Translations under genes and position numbers: made by a program
Source of the DNA: an uncultured Lactobacillus sp.
Lineage (GTDB): Bacteria; Bacillota; Bacilli; Lactobacillales; Lactobacillaceae
Length of the DNA: 50,336 nucleotides
Reading direction: 5' to 3'
Assembly: GCA_937874695.1 (NCBI GenBank)
Contig: CALNAJ010000034.1
Coordinates: 1-50,336 of the forward strand
Notes under the pieces: model-generated
What the model was told of the DNA's origin: nothing
Databases searched by the model: none
Seen by the model: the letters and a program-made list of their open reading frames with translations, nothing else
In this document: in pieces, positions 16,409 through 23,577 of the stretch
How positions within the stretch are numbered: position 1 is the stretch's first letter
How the letters are laid out: every line of letters begins with the position of its first letter

Positions 16409-16730
16409 AATTGAAATATTTGAAGAGGCGATGTGTTGTGCAACTGGTGTTTGTGGTCCCAGTGTAAAGAAAGAATTGATTCAGACTACCGCAATTCAAC
16501 GTCATGTTAATGCAGATGGTGAAAATATAATCATACGCAGAAATCTTACACAAAATCCGGACGCCTTTGTTCGTAATCATCAAATAAATGACCTATTAAA
16601 AAAATATGGAATCACTGTATTACCAATTACTATGGTTAACGGTATAATTTTTAAACAAAGAGATTATCCAACCTTCCAAGAGTTTTCAGATTATCTACAT
16701 CAGGATTTAAGTCGTGCATTTGTTCGCTAA
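16404..16730 (+). CDS. arsD: Second ArsD, apparently with an ATT start codon
   Basis: A 108-residue ArsD paralogue. The first in-frame ATG (16431) falls at the residue just before the essential cysteine pair, but the frame upstream encodes KIEIFEEA, matching the first strand of ArsD copy 1 (KKIELFEPA). No ATG, GTG or TTG exists in frame between the upstream stop (16395) and 16431. The best start is ATT 16404, 7 bases after GAGGTG and overlapping the TAA of the preceding gene. With that start the transfer site is Cys11, Cys12 and Cys17. The two C-terminal vicinal cysteine pairs of copy 1 are absent. The product should still load ArsA. Confidence 0.8.
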   Translation: MKIEIFEEAMCCATGVCGPSVKKELIQTTAIQRHVNADGENIIIRRNLTQNPDAFVRNHQINDLLKKYGITVLPITMVNGIIFKQRDYPTFQEFSDYLHQDLSRAFVR

Positions 16731-16753
16731 CAACGGTGAAAGGAATTAATTAA

Positions 16754-18154
16754 ATGGCAAATGAAACGGAAAAATTATTAATTATCGGCGGCAGTGACGC
16801 CGGAATTTCGGCGGCCTTAAAGGCTAAAGAACTTAAACCTGAATTAAAAGTTCAGATATTATTAGCAGATGAGTACCCAAATTTATCAATTTGTGGAATA
16901 CCTTATGCAGTCAGCGGAGAAGTGCCGGATTGGCACTTGCTAGCTCATCGTAATTTACAAGAATTGACTTCGACTGGTATTGAATTTCAAATGAACATGA
17001 TTGCAGATAAAATTGAACCGCAACGACATGAAGTCGTAGCACATGCGCTTACAGGCGAATTAAAAACTTATCATTATGACCACTTGGTTGTAGCAACAGG
17101 AGCTAGACCAAAACTATCGGGTATTAAAGGTGTGGACCTGGCGCAAGCTCAACAGCAAGATAGTAAAGTTCGTATTTTGCATACAATGGCAGATTACTTT
17201 GCGATTGAAAGAAATATAGCTACAGATAGTGTTCGGAAGGTCGCAATTGTTGGGTCTGGTTATATCGGAATCGAAATGGCGGAGGCTTTAAGAAAACGGC
17301 ATTTAGACGTCACTATTTTTCAACGAGGTTCAGAAATACTTTCCACGGTTGATGCTGATTTAGGCCGAATTATTCATCAAAAGTTGTCTGCTAATGCCGT
17401 CAATGTTATTACTGGTTTAACCGTTTCAGAAATTAATGAAACTGGTAGCAACGTGGAAGTTGTTGGCTTAAATGAGCATCAAAAGACACAATCTTCTACG
17501 TATGATTTAGTCTTAATCGTTGTTGGTGTTCAACCAAATAATGAGCTACTGGTCAAGGTAGGTGCTGAAACTGGAATTGCCGGGGCCATCGAGGTTGATC
17601 AATATATGCAGACCTCATTACCTGATATATGGGCGGCCGGCGATTTGGTGGAAACAAGACATCATTTATTAGGTGAAACCTACTTGCCATTAGGTACGAC
17701 TGCACATAAACAAGGAAGAATTGCTGGTTTTAATATTGCTGGAATTCAACGTGCCTTTAAAGGTAGCCTGGGGACACAAGTTTTAAAGGCATTTGATTTA
17801 GTTGTTGTACGGACAGGGTTATTGACAAGTGAGGCTATCCAGGCAGGGTTTAATCCTTTCACGGTAACAACTGATGTTGATGACCATAAGGCTTATTTTC
17901 CCGGTGCTCAAGAAATTAAGATCAGAATTACTGGTGATCAAAAAAGTGGCCGGCTTTTAGGCGTGCAGTTAATTGGTCATTACGGTAGTGAAGTTGCTAA
18001 ACGCAGTGATATTTTTGCTACGGCAATTTTTAATGATATGACAGTAGCCGAAATTAGCGACCTAGACTTATCCTATTCACCACCAGTTGGATCACCTTGG
18101 GATGCAGTACAAATCGCAGCACAGAACTGGGAACAACAGAATGCGAAACGCTAA
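16754..18154 (+). CDS. FAD-dependent pyridine nucleotide-disulfide oxidoreductase (CoA-disulfide reductase-like)
   Basis: A 466-residue flavoprotein. The FAD-binding motif is LLIIGGSDAGISAALKA (8-24), the NAD(P)-binding motif KVAIVGSGYIGIEMAEAL lies near 163, and IWAAGDLVET closes the FAD site. The single-cysteine active site SICGIPY (Cys47) is that of CoA-disulfide reductase/NADH oxidase/Npr-type enzymes. Related genes recur in Gram-positive ars operons, where they probably keep small thiols reduced for arsenic handling; the exact substrate here is inferred. It follows arsD2 by 23 bases and ends the ars operon before two hairpins. Confidence 0.85.
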   Translation: MANETEKLLIIGGSDAGISAALKAKELKPELKVQILLADEYPNLSICGIPYAVSGEVPDWHLLAHRNLQELTSTGIEFQMNMIADKIEPQRHEVVAHALTGELKTYHYDHLVVATGARPKLSGIKGVDLAQAQQQDSKVRILHTMADYFAIERNIATDSVRKVAIVGSGYIGIEMAEALRKRHLDVTIFQRGSEILSTVDADLGRIIHQKLSANAVNVITGLTVSEINETGSNVEVVGLNEHQKTQSSTYDLVLIVVGVQPNNELLVKVGAETGIAGAIEVDQYMQTSLPDIWAAGDLVETRHHLLGETYLPLGTTAHKQGRIAGFNIAGIQRAFKGSLGTQVLKAFDLVVVRTGLLTSEAIQAGFNPFTVTTDVDDHKAYFPGAQEIKIRITGDQKSGRLLGVQLIGHYGSEVAKRSDIFATAIFNDMTVAEISDLDLSYSPPVGSPWDAVQIAAQNWEQQNAKR

Positions 18155-18329
18155 GGAATTAATTTATAACTGAAGGAACAACTTCACTTCATTATTAATT
18201 AAGCTTTCTACTATCTGTTTTTATATGATTACCAGATTACTCTGAGGACAATGATTGGCGGCTATTTATATTGAAAGAATTAAAATGGCGCAAAATGATA
18301 GTAACGAAACTTTGGCATCTTCTGGTAGA

Positions 18330-18369
18330 TTAAATTAAAACTAAGACCTGTATCTTAGTTTTAATTTAA
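18330..18369. repeat. Perfect 17-bp inverted repeat
   Basis: TTAAATTAAAACTAAGA (18330-18346) is the exact reverse complement of 18353-18369, around a 6-nt loop. It may end ars transcripts or mark an old module junction. Confidence 0.7.
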
Positions 18370-18401
18370 CTAGTGAATATGAATAGTGGTTAATGTCAGA
18401 T

Positions 18402-18431
18402 AGAGTGGCTATAGGAGCTACTCTATTTTTT
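18402..18431 (+). terminator. Terminator before the cad genes
   Basis: AGAGTGGCT (18402-18410) and AGCTACTCT (18416-18424) form a stem with one wobble pair, followed by six T. Confidence 0.75.
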
Positions 18432-18444
18432 GATTCAAATTAAA

Positions 18445-18481
18445 TTGGGGGACAACACTATTACATGATATAATGTAATAG
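18445..18481 (+). promoter_or_regulatory. Promoter and operator of cadC-cadD
   Basis: TTGGGG (18445-18450), an 18-nt spacer and a consensus TATAAT (18469-18474) preceded by TGA (extended -10). Over the -10 lies CTATTACAT (18458-18466), 6 bases, ATGTAATAG (18473-18481), a perfect 9-bp inverted repeat suited to an ArsR/SmtB repressor. Confidence 0.7.
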
Positions 18482-18504
18482 TTTAATAAACGAGGAGTGA
18501 TCTA

Positions 18505-18873
18505 ATGATACAAGTAGACTGTTGTCCGGGTAAACCAGATTTGGCTGATCGGGCATTGTTAAATGAGAATCAAGCCGCTGACATTGCTTTACTTTTTAAA
18601 GTACTCGCAAATAATACGCGGCTAAGAATTTTACATTGCTTAACGCGTGAACCAGATATGGCCGTTAGTGAGATTGCTACATCACTAAATATGAAGGTCC
18701 AAGCCATCTCAAACCAGTTACAACGTCTAGTAGATCAAAAGATAGTTAAAGCGAAGCGTAATGGCAACTTCATTGAATATCAGATCATTGATGAATGTAC
18801 GGCAATTTTATTAGAACGGGCATGGTGTTTAGCTGAAGATGCCGGAAAAATCAATGCTGGTGGGGGAAAATAA
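18505..18873 (+). CDS. cadC: ArsR/SmtB family cadmium-responsive regulator (CadC-like)
   Basis: A 122-residue winged-helix repressor. The DNA-binding core is LFKVLANNTRLRILHCLTRE, then VSEIATSLNMKVQAISNQLQRLVDQKIVKAKR. Candidate metal ligands are Cys6-Cys7 at the N-terminus and the two cysteines of DECTAILLERAWCLAED near the C-terminus, a CadC/CmtR-like rather than ArsR-like arrangement. It probably represses itself and cadD through the repeat over the -10. Start ATG 18505 follows GAGGAGTGA. Which metals it senses is inferred from its partner cadD. Confidence 0.85.
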   Translation: MIQVDCCPGKPDLADRALLNENQAADIALLFKVLANNTRLRILHCLTREPDMAVSEIATSLNMKVQAISNQLQRLVDQKIVKAKRNGNFIEYQIIDECTAILLERAWCLAEDAGKINAGGGK

Positions 18874-18874
18874 A

Positions 18875-19489
18875 ATGATCAGGACAATTATAACGAGTAT
18901 TATTCTTTATACATCAACTGCAATCGACTTATTAGTTATTTTAATGTTACTTTTTTCAAAATATCGTTCAACAAAGCATCGCCGACAAATTTATATTGGT
19001 CAGTTCTTAGGCTCATATACGCTCATTGGAATTAGTTTGTTTTTTGCATTTATTCTCCATTACGTACCCGCCAAATGGTTACTAGGTTTTTTAGGGTTGA
19101 TTCCCATTGCCTTTGGAATCAAATATATATTTAGCAAAGAAGATGAAGCCGCAGAAGTTGATCAGAAAATTGAAGCGCGTAAAAATAAGAATTTAATTGC
19201 AACGGTGGCTTTAATTACGGTAGCTTCTTGTGGTGCGGATAATATTGGCCTTTTTGTTCCTTACTTCGTATCATTATCACTGGTACAGCTAATCGTAACG
19301 CTGTTTGTTTTTACCATTTGTATTTATTTTTTAGTTTTCCTTGGTGATAAGTTCTCACAAGTGAATTTTGTAAAGAACTTTCTTGATCGTTTTGGTGATT
19401 GGATCATGGCCATTATTTATATTGGTTTAGGCATCATGATCATTCTTGAAAGTGACACTATTAGGCATATTATGCAGCTATTATTTTAA
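18875..19489 (+). CDS. cadD: CadD cadmium resistance transporter
   Basis: A 204-residue membrane protein with about five or six hydrophobic helices. The segments YTSTAIDLLVILMLLFSKY, RQIYIGQFLGSYTLIGIS and VASCGADNIGLFVPYFVSL are typical of the CadD family of Gram-positive cadmium resistance determinants. Length equals the usual ~205. The start ATG 18875 lies one base after the cadC stop, with GGTGGGGG upstream; an in-frame upstream start inside cadC is less likely. It converges with the XRE gene. Confidence 0.92.
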   Translation: MIRTIITSIILYTSTAIDLLVILMLLFSKYRSTKHRRQIYIGQFLGSYTLIGISLFFAFILHYVPAKWLLGFLGLIPIAFGIKYIFSKEDEAAEVDQKIEARKNKNLIATVALITVASCGADNIGLFVPYFVSLSLVQLIVTLFVFTICIYFLVFLGDKFSQVNFVKNFLDRFGDWIMAIIYIGLGIMIILESDTIRHIMQLLF

Positions 19490-19513
19490 TTAAGCAGTAG
19501 TCGATATTTTTTA

Positions 19514-20068
19514 TCATTCATTGATCATCTTCTTTTGAAGGTGATTTTTTTGCGTTTGGTGATAAGCATTGATGGTATTGATTTTATTGTATAAGGCATT
19601 GATTTCTTTAATTGGTAATTGCCGATATTTTGATTGGCGGACGATCGGTCGATCATTGTTATCAGTCTCTGGGGTACCATCTTCATTGATTTTTGTGTAG
19701 GGTTGAAAATAGCTCATAATTTCATGAACTTGATCACTAAGACCATCAATTTGACGCGGTGAAAAATCATCTATGCGGTGCATTAAGCGAAAGAGGTGCT
19801 CAGTTTTGTCAGTATATTCATCAATGCGATCAAGAATAGCAGTAGTGCTACTGATTTCAATTTCAGCCGGTGTGCCAAATAAGTCGACGGCGGAAACATT
19901 GAAAAATCTGGCAATTCGGTCCAAGTTTTCAAAACTAGGATAACTTTTACCGCGTTCAATATTTGAAATTGCTTGTTTTTGAACTTCAATGGCAATGGCT
20001 AAGTCTTCTTGCGTGATCTGGTGTTTTTGCCGCAATCTTTTTATGTTTTGACCAAAGTTTTCGATCAT
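19514..20068 (-). CDS. XRE family regulator of the element
   Basis: A 184-residue protein with an N-terminal helix-turn-helix (NIKRLRQKHQITQEDLAIAI, then VQKQAISNIERGKSYPSF), residues about 6-60. The remaining 120 residues are helical and unassigned, with possible coiled-coil stretches. I start it at ATG 20068 with GAGGTG 6 bases upstream. It is divergent from the relaxase gene across the oriT-like region and is the likely repressor of the mobilization/integration module. A clear promoter (20087-20115) lies just upstream. Confidence 0.8.
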   Translation of the reverse strand: MIENFGQNIKRLRQKHQITQEDLAIAIEVQKQAISNIERGKSYPSFENLDRIARFFNVSAVDLFGTPAEIEISSTTAILDRIDEYTDKTEHLFRLMHRIDDFSPRQIDGLSDQVHEIMSYFQPYTKINEDGTPETDNNDRPIVRQSKYRQLPIKEINALYNKINTINAYHQTQKNHLQKKMINE

Positions 20069-20086
20069 TATCATCACCTCATGATT

Positions 20087-20115
20087 ATCTTAACTTAGTT
20101 ACTTAAAGTAGACAA
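20087..20115 (-). promoter_or_regulatory. Promoter of the XRE regulator
   Basis: On the minus strand TTGTCT (complement of 20110-20115), a 17-nt spacer and TAAGAT (complement of 20087-20092). Confidence 0.65.
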
Positions 20116-20288
20116 CTACAACGACTACTCACGGTCTTTGAGTAGGTGGCATAAGGTGATTGACCAGCTCTAAAGGCCTACGTTATCATGTTTATATGAT
20201 CTAAGCCAAGTGAAATATTCTTACAAATTTTTGCTGGCATTGATCATAATCGTTCCTTGAAAACAGAATAAAGGAGGAAAAAAGATTA

Positions 20289-20357
20289 GCCGCCGCCACG
20301 CGCGGCGTGCAACGCGAAAGCCGCTAGCGTGAGCGGCGGTCGGCTTTAGCCGGCCGC
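20289..20357. repeat. GC-rich palindrome cluster beside oriT
   Basis: Successive short inverted repeats, including CCGCT/AGCGG (20321-20336 region) and AAAGCCG/CGGCTTT (20318-20347 region). The stretch is strikingly GC-rich inside an AT-rich element and likely forms cruciform or folded single-stranded DNA for relaxase or host-factor binding. Confidence 0.55.
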
Positions 20358-20360
20358 CTC

Positions 20361-20385
20361 AACCCCCAAGTTCTAATAGGGGGGT
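20361..20385 (+). other. Putative origin of transfer (MobT type)
   Basis: ACCCCC (20362-20367) and GGGGGT (20380-20385) flank AAGTTCTAATAG. This closely resembles the oriT hairpins of Tn916 and ICEBs1, where C-run and G-run arms flank a CTAACAG nick region. It sits 117 bases upstream of the MobT gene, the expected place. From memory of those oriT sequences; not aligned by tool. Confidence 0.75.
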
Positions 20386-20501
20386 AGAAAGTATAAACGG
20401 TTAATTAATCCAGCAGCATGAAATGCCAATTTCTAGGTATTCAAGCAACAAAGTTGCTGTTAACCGTGACTAAGAATTGCAAATTTTGGAGGTGAGCGTA
20501 C

Positions 20502-21722
20502 TTGAATGAAGATTTAACTCTAATTGATTACCAGGTCCAAGCTGATTGGCTTAATATTTTTTGGCAACAGTTGGAGGATAAAAAAATTAAGCAAAGTCAG
20601 CTAGCTAAGTCAATGGGCATCAGTCGTTCTTATCTCAATCAACTATTGAACAGTAAGCGACCATTAACTGAGGCCATGCGCCAACGATTAACCGCAGCCT
20701 TTTGCGAACTGAGTGGCATCACCGCATTAAACATTTGTTTTGACTATGTCCGGATCAGATTTCCAACCCATGATGTTGACGAATTGATCGTGGCACTTTT
20801 CTGCATCAAGCCGATTTATTTTGTTTATGAACCTTATGGCCGTTATGGCTACAGTGGAAAATTTCGGCATGGCGATATGGAAATTTTTGTTTCACCGGAA
20901 GACGATAATCGCGGTTCATTGATTGAGTTGAAGGGGAAAGGTTGTCGCGAACTGGAAGGTATTTTAGTGGCCAGTGAACAGAGCTGGTATGACTTTTTAC
21001 GGCAGGCACTGGCCCTTGATGGCGTAGTTAAACGCATTGATCTAGCCATCAATGATTATTTAGATGTGCTCCCGGTTCATTACTTGATTAAAAAGAGTAT
21101 GCGTCATGAATACATTACAAAGTTCAGGGAGTGTAAATACTTTGTCCGCGACAAAGACAATTTAAAAGGAGAAAGTCTCTATTTTGGCTCACGTAAAAGT
21201 GCAATTTATTTTTGTATTTATCAGAAAGATATTGAGCAATATTTTAAATTAGGTAAAGCGTTGGCGGAGACCAAAATCAAGAATCGATTTGAGATTCGTG
21301 TGTTTGACGAACGGGCTGAGCAAACGGTCGCCGATCTATTGGCCTATCGCAACCCGCAGCGAACCGTGTTCGGTATTATCAATAATTACTTGCGTTTTGT
21401 GAAGCCGATTGCCAACAAGCCAACGTCAAAATGGCCGTTGGACGATCGGTGGGCACAGTTTATTGGTAAATATGCCGATAAGTTACGTTTGGCCGTTTCG
21501 CCGGAACCGGTCACTTTAGACCAAACTATTCAATGGATCAAGAAACAAGTGGCGCCAAGTTTAAAAATGTTAATGGTAATTGATTCGGCTAAAAGCGAGG
21601 ATACTCTAATGACGATCATTGCTGAGGCCAAGTTAAGTGAAAATCAACAAGTGATGATTCAACAAATGTTGGCTAGTCCCGAAGAAATAATGATTCAGCA
21701 ACCCAAACATAATGGCGATTGA
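20502..21722 (+). CDS. mobT: MobT-family relaxase (Rep_trans, Tn916 Orf20-like)
   Basis: A 406-residue protein that should nick and covalently hold the oriT strand. It starts with an XRE-like helix-turn-helix (IKQSQLAKSMGISRSYLNQL, about 29-50). The Rep_trans domain follows: ICFDYVRIRFPTHDVDELIV, LLELKGKGCRELEG-like SLIELKGKGCRELEG, SEQSWYDFLRQAL, VVKRIDLAINDYLDVL, and IKNRFEIRVFDERAEQTVADL, all matching Tn916 Orf20. The start is TTG 20502 with GGAGGTGAG 6 bases upstream; the ATG at 20506 is out of frame. Rep_trans proteins can also support rolling-circle replication of the excised circle. Confidence 0.9.
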   Translation: MNEDLTLIDYQVQADWLNIFWQQLEDKKIKQSQLAKSMGISRSYLNQLLNSKRPLTEAMRQRLTAAFCELSGITALNICFDYVRIRFPTHDVDELIVALFCIKPIYFVYEPYGRYGYSGKFRHGDMEIFVSPEDDNRGSLIELKGKGCRELEGILVASEQSWYDFLRQALALDGVVKRIDLAINDYLDVLPVHYLIKKSMRHEYITKFRECKYFVRDKDNLKGESLYFGSRKSAIYFCIYQKDIEQYFKLGKALAETKIKNRFEIRVFDERAEQTVADLLAYRNPQRTVFGIINNYLRFVKPIANKPTSKWPLDDRWAQFIGKYADKLRLAVSPEPVTLDQTIQWIKKQVAPSLKMLMVIDSAKSEDTLMTIIAEAKLSENQQVMIQQMLASPEEIMIQQPKHNGD

Positions 21723-21812
21723 GATAATAAAAAGATGCAACTACGCCGACCAAAGCAAGTAGTTACACCTTAAAATAGATAAAATAAGCAATCTATCTAC
21801 GATTATTATCTC
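21721..21812. repeat. Inverted repeats between mobT and the excisionase gene
   Basis: GAGATAATAA (21721-21730) is the exact complement of TTATTATCTC (21803-21812). Inside it ATAGAT (21775-21780) pairs with ATCTAT (21791-21796). No T run follows, so this is more likely a regulatory or mRNA structure than a terminator. Confidence 0.45.
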
Positions 21813-21841
21813 ACTTCATCTAGAAATTAGGAAGTGAAAAA

Positions 21842-22093
21842 ATGGAAAATACAAGTGTACCATATAGTGGCGACTCCGCCGGTAAAGCGGAATGGGGAAC
21901 CAAGCAAGCATTGTTGAAACGCTATGAGGGTCTAAATATTTATACATTAAATCGGTGGTTGTCGGAAATGCGTAATGACGCTACTTTTCGTCAGGGCGTT
22001 ATTAATCCTACACACAAAATTGTATTGATCAACTTTGCGACCTTTCAAGAATTCTTGTTTTGGAAACAGCATCATTACATCCGAAACGTCTGA
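21842..22093 (+). CDS. xis: Excisionase-like small DNA-binding protein
   Basis: An 83-residue protein. The core WGTKQALLKRYEGLNIYTLN, then RWLSEMRN and INPTHKIVLINFATFQEFLF, resembles the small winged-helix/excisionase-like proteins encoded just before tyrosine integrases in Gram-positive elements. It starts at ATG 21842 after TAGGAAGTG and is 88 bases upstream of int. I infer a directionality-factor role from position and fold; it could instead be a regulator of the integrase gene. Confidence 0.7.
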   Translation: MENTSVPYSGDSAGKAEWGTKQALLKRYEGLNIYTLNRWLSEMRNDATFRQGVINPTHKIVLINFATFQEFLFWKQHHYIRNV

Positions 22094-22098
22094 CAACA

Positions 22099-22112
22099 CC
22101 GCCGGGACATGG
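22099..22112. repeat. CGGGACATGG repeat before int
   Basis: CCGCCGGGACATGG here matches the repeat at the left end (11663-11679) and nearly matches that at the right end (23491-23502). Confidence 0.5.
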
Positions 22113-22181
22113 TAAAATGAAATAGCTATTTAATCTCATTTTATCTTTCCTGTTTATTAATTTGAATTGGAGGATAAAATT

Positions 22182-23441
22182 ATGCATTTTCAAAAAAGAG
22201 TACTCGCTGACGGAACTTCAACTTATCGCGCTTTCGAGAATTATATTGACCCCTTAACTGGCAAACGGAAACGGGCCTCAGTAAGTTTTAAGTCTAATTC
22301 TCAAAGAGGTAAAGCACAAGCGGCGCGAGAACTTGATGAAAAGATCGAAGAGCTAACTTCACAGCGAGCTCAAGCACTTGATGAGCGCGTTCAAAAATGG
22401 ACGTTCAAAGATTTACGCGAAGATTGGTTTGATTTGTGGAAACAGTCTGTTAAACCAATGACAATTAAGCGCGAGGCGCTTGTTATTAGGCGGTTGAATC
22501 AAATTATTGCAGACGATATTTTGGTAAAAAACATCACGCCTATGTTAGTCAATAAATGTTTGCAAGACTATCGCGAAAAATACAGCGCTAGTTTTGCCAC
22601 CATGCAACACATCAAATCAACTTTCAATAAACTTTTCGACCATGCGGTGCTATATAACATCATTCCAGCTTCACCGACAGCCGTTCTGCATTTAAAAGCG
22701 ACAACGACTGAAAAAATCGAGCGGAAGGATCGCTTGGAAAGTAAGTTTCTTGATTCGCGTGAGGTCAAAGTCTTGTTCACTGAATTGGCACAACGCCGCA
22801 ATCCGGCGTACTATGATCTGGCACTATTTATGATTGCAACAGGTTGCCGAATTGGTGAAGCATCAGGGTTAACATCTGATAAGATCGATTTTGCTAAAAA
22901 AACAGTTACGATTTCTAGTTCCATGCAATCACATGACTTACGGGTTGATGAGTACTACGAAGATACCGTCAAAACGGTTGCTGGCGAACGGGTGGAGCAG
23001 TTACCTGATTTTGCGATTGCTGCATTGAAGCGTGCGATACACCGTAATGCCGTATTTGATAGGCGGATGAAGGAATTACCGAGTGATGCTTTTCATGAAT
23101 TTCAAGTGATTTTTCGGACCGAGTACGGTTCACCGATCACGTCACATAGTTTTCGTGAAGTACTTGGCAGAATTAAAGCAGACTTGGAAAAGAATTGTGA
23201 AAAACGCTATGGCTTCAAATGGACAAAAAATCCAGTGCCACATAGTTTCCGACACATTCATATCTCCGTCTTGCGTGATGATTCCTCTGTAACGTTGAAA
23301 GAAGTGCAAGAGCGAGTCGGTCACGTTGAAGAACGGACGACTGATGGCTATACGCACCGCCTTTCACATTCACAAGAAAAGTCGGTTGAAGTAATTGATA
23401 CGTTCGCTAGGAAGGTTGGTATTAGTCTTCAACCGGTGTAA
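22182..23441 (+). CDS. int: Tyrosine site-specific integrase
   Basis: A 419-residue phage/ICE-type integrase. An arm-binding N-terminal domain (YRAFENYIDPLTGKRKRASV) precedes a SAM-like core-binding domain (75-165) and the catalytic domain. Catalytic residues are present: Arg223 in ATGCRIGEASGL, His354 and Arg357 in HSFRHIH, His381 in RVGHVEERT and Tyr390 in DGYTHR. ATG 22182 follows TTGGAGG; an in-frame TTG at 22167 overlaps that site. It lies 137 bases from rbgA, its apparent target, at the usual integrase-next-to-attR position. Confidence 0.95.
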   Translation: MHFQKRVLADGTSTYRAFENYIDPLTGKRKRASVSFKSNSQRGKAQAARELDEKIEELTSQRAQALDERVQKWTFKDLREDWFDLWKQSVKPMTIKREALVIRRLNQIIADDILVKNITPMLVNKCLQDYREKYSASFATMQHIKSTFNKLFDHAVLYNIIPASPTAVLHLKATTTEKIERKDRLESKFLDSREVKVLFTELAQRRNPAYYDLALFMIATGCRIGEASGLTSDKIDFAKKTVTISSSMQSHDLRVDEYYEDTVKTVAGERVEQLPDFAIAALKRAIHRNAVFDRRMKELPSDAFHEFQVIFRTEYGSPITSHSFREVLGRIKADLEKNCEKRYGFKWTKNPVPHSFRHIHISVLRDDSSVTLKEVQERVGHVEERTTDGYTHRLSHSQEKSVEVIDTFARKVGISLQPV

Positions 23442-23477
23442 ACAAAGTTCAGCTATTACCGCTAAAATGCTAATAAT

Positions 23478-23518
23478 ATGGTACCAGCAACGGGACACAT
23501 GGCACAAAAGTGGTACCA
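23478..23518. repeat. Putative right integrase-arm region
   Basis: ATGGTACCA (23478-23486), CGGGACACATGG (23491-23502) and TGGTACCA (23511-23518) repeat the motifs of the left end (11635-11679). Confidence 0.5.
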
Positions 23519-23577
23519 TTAAGAAAATTTATCAGAGCAAGAGCTTGAAAGCCTTGCTACGAAAGGAGTTACACAAC

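Larger units (their letters stand above)
18155..18504. other. Intergenic region between ars and cad modules
   Basis: 350 bases without a gene. It contains a perfect 17-bp AT-rich palindrome (18330-18369), a terminator (18402-18431) and the cad promoter/operator (18445-18481). The first 170 bases show nothing recognisable. Confidence 0.7.
20116..20501. other. Divergent intergenic region holding the oriT-like site
   Basis: About 385 bases without a gene between the XRE regulator and mobT. It holds AT-rich sequence (20116-20285), a cluster of GC-rich palindromes (20289-20357), the oriT-like hairpin (20361-20385) and the mobT ribosome site at about 20489. Confidence 0.7.
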
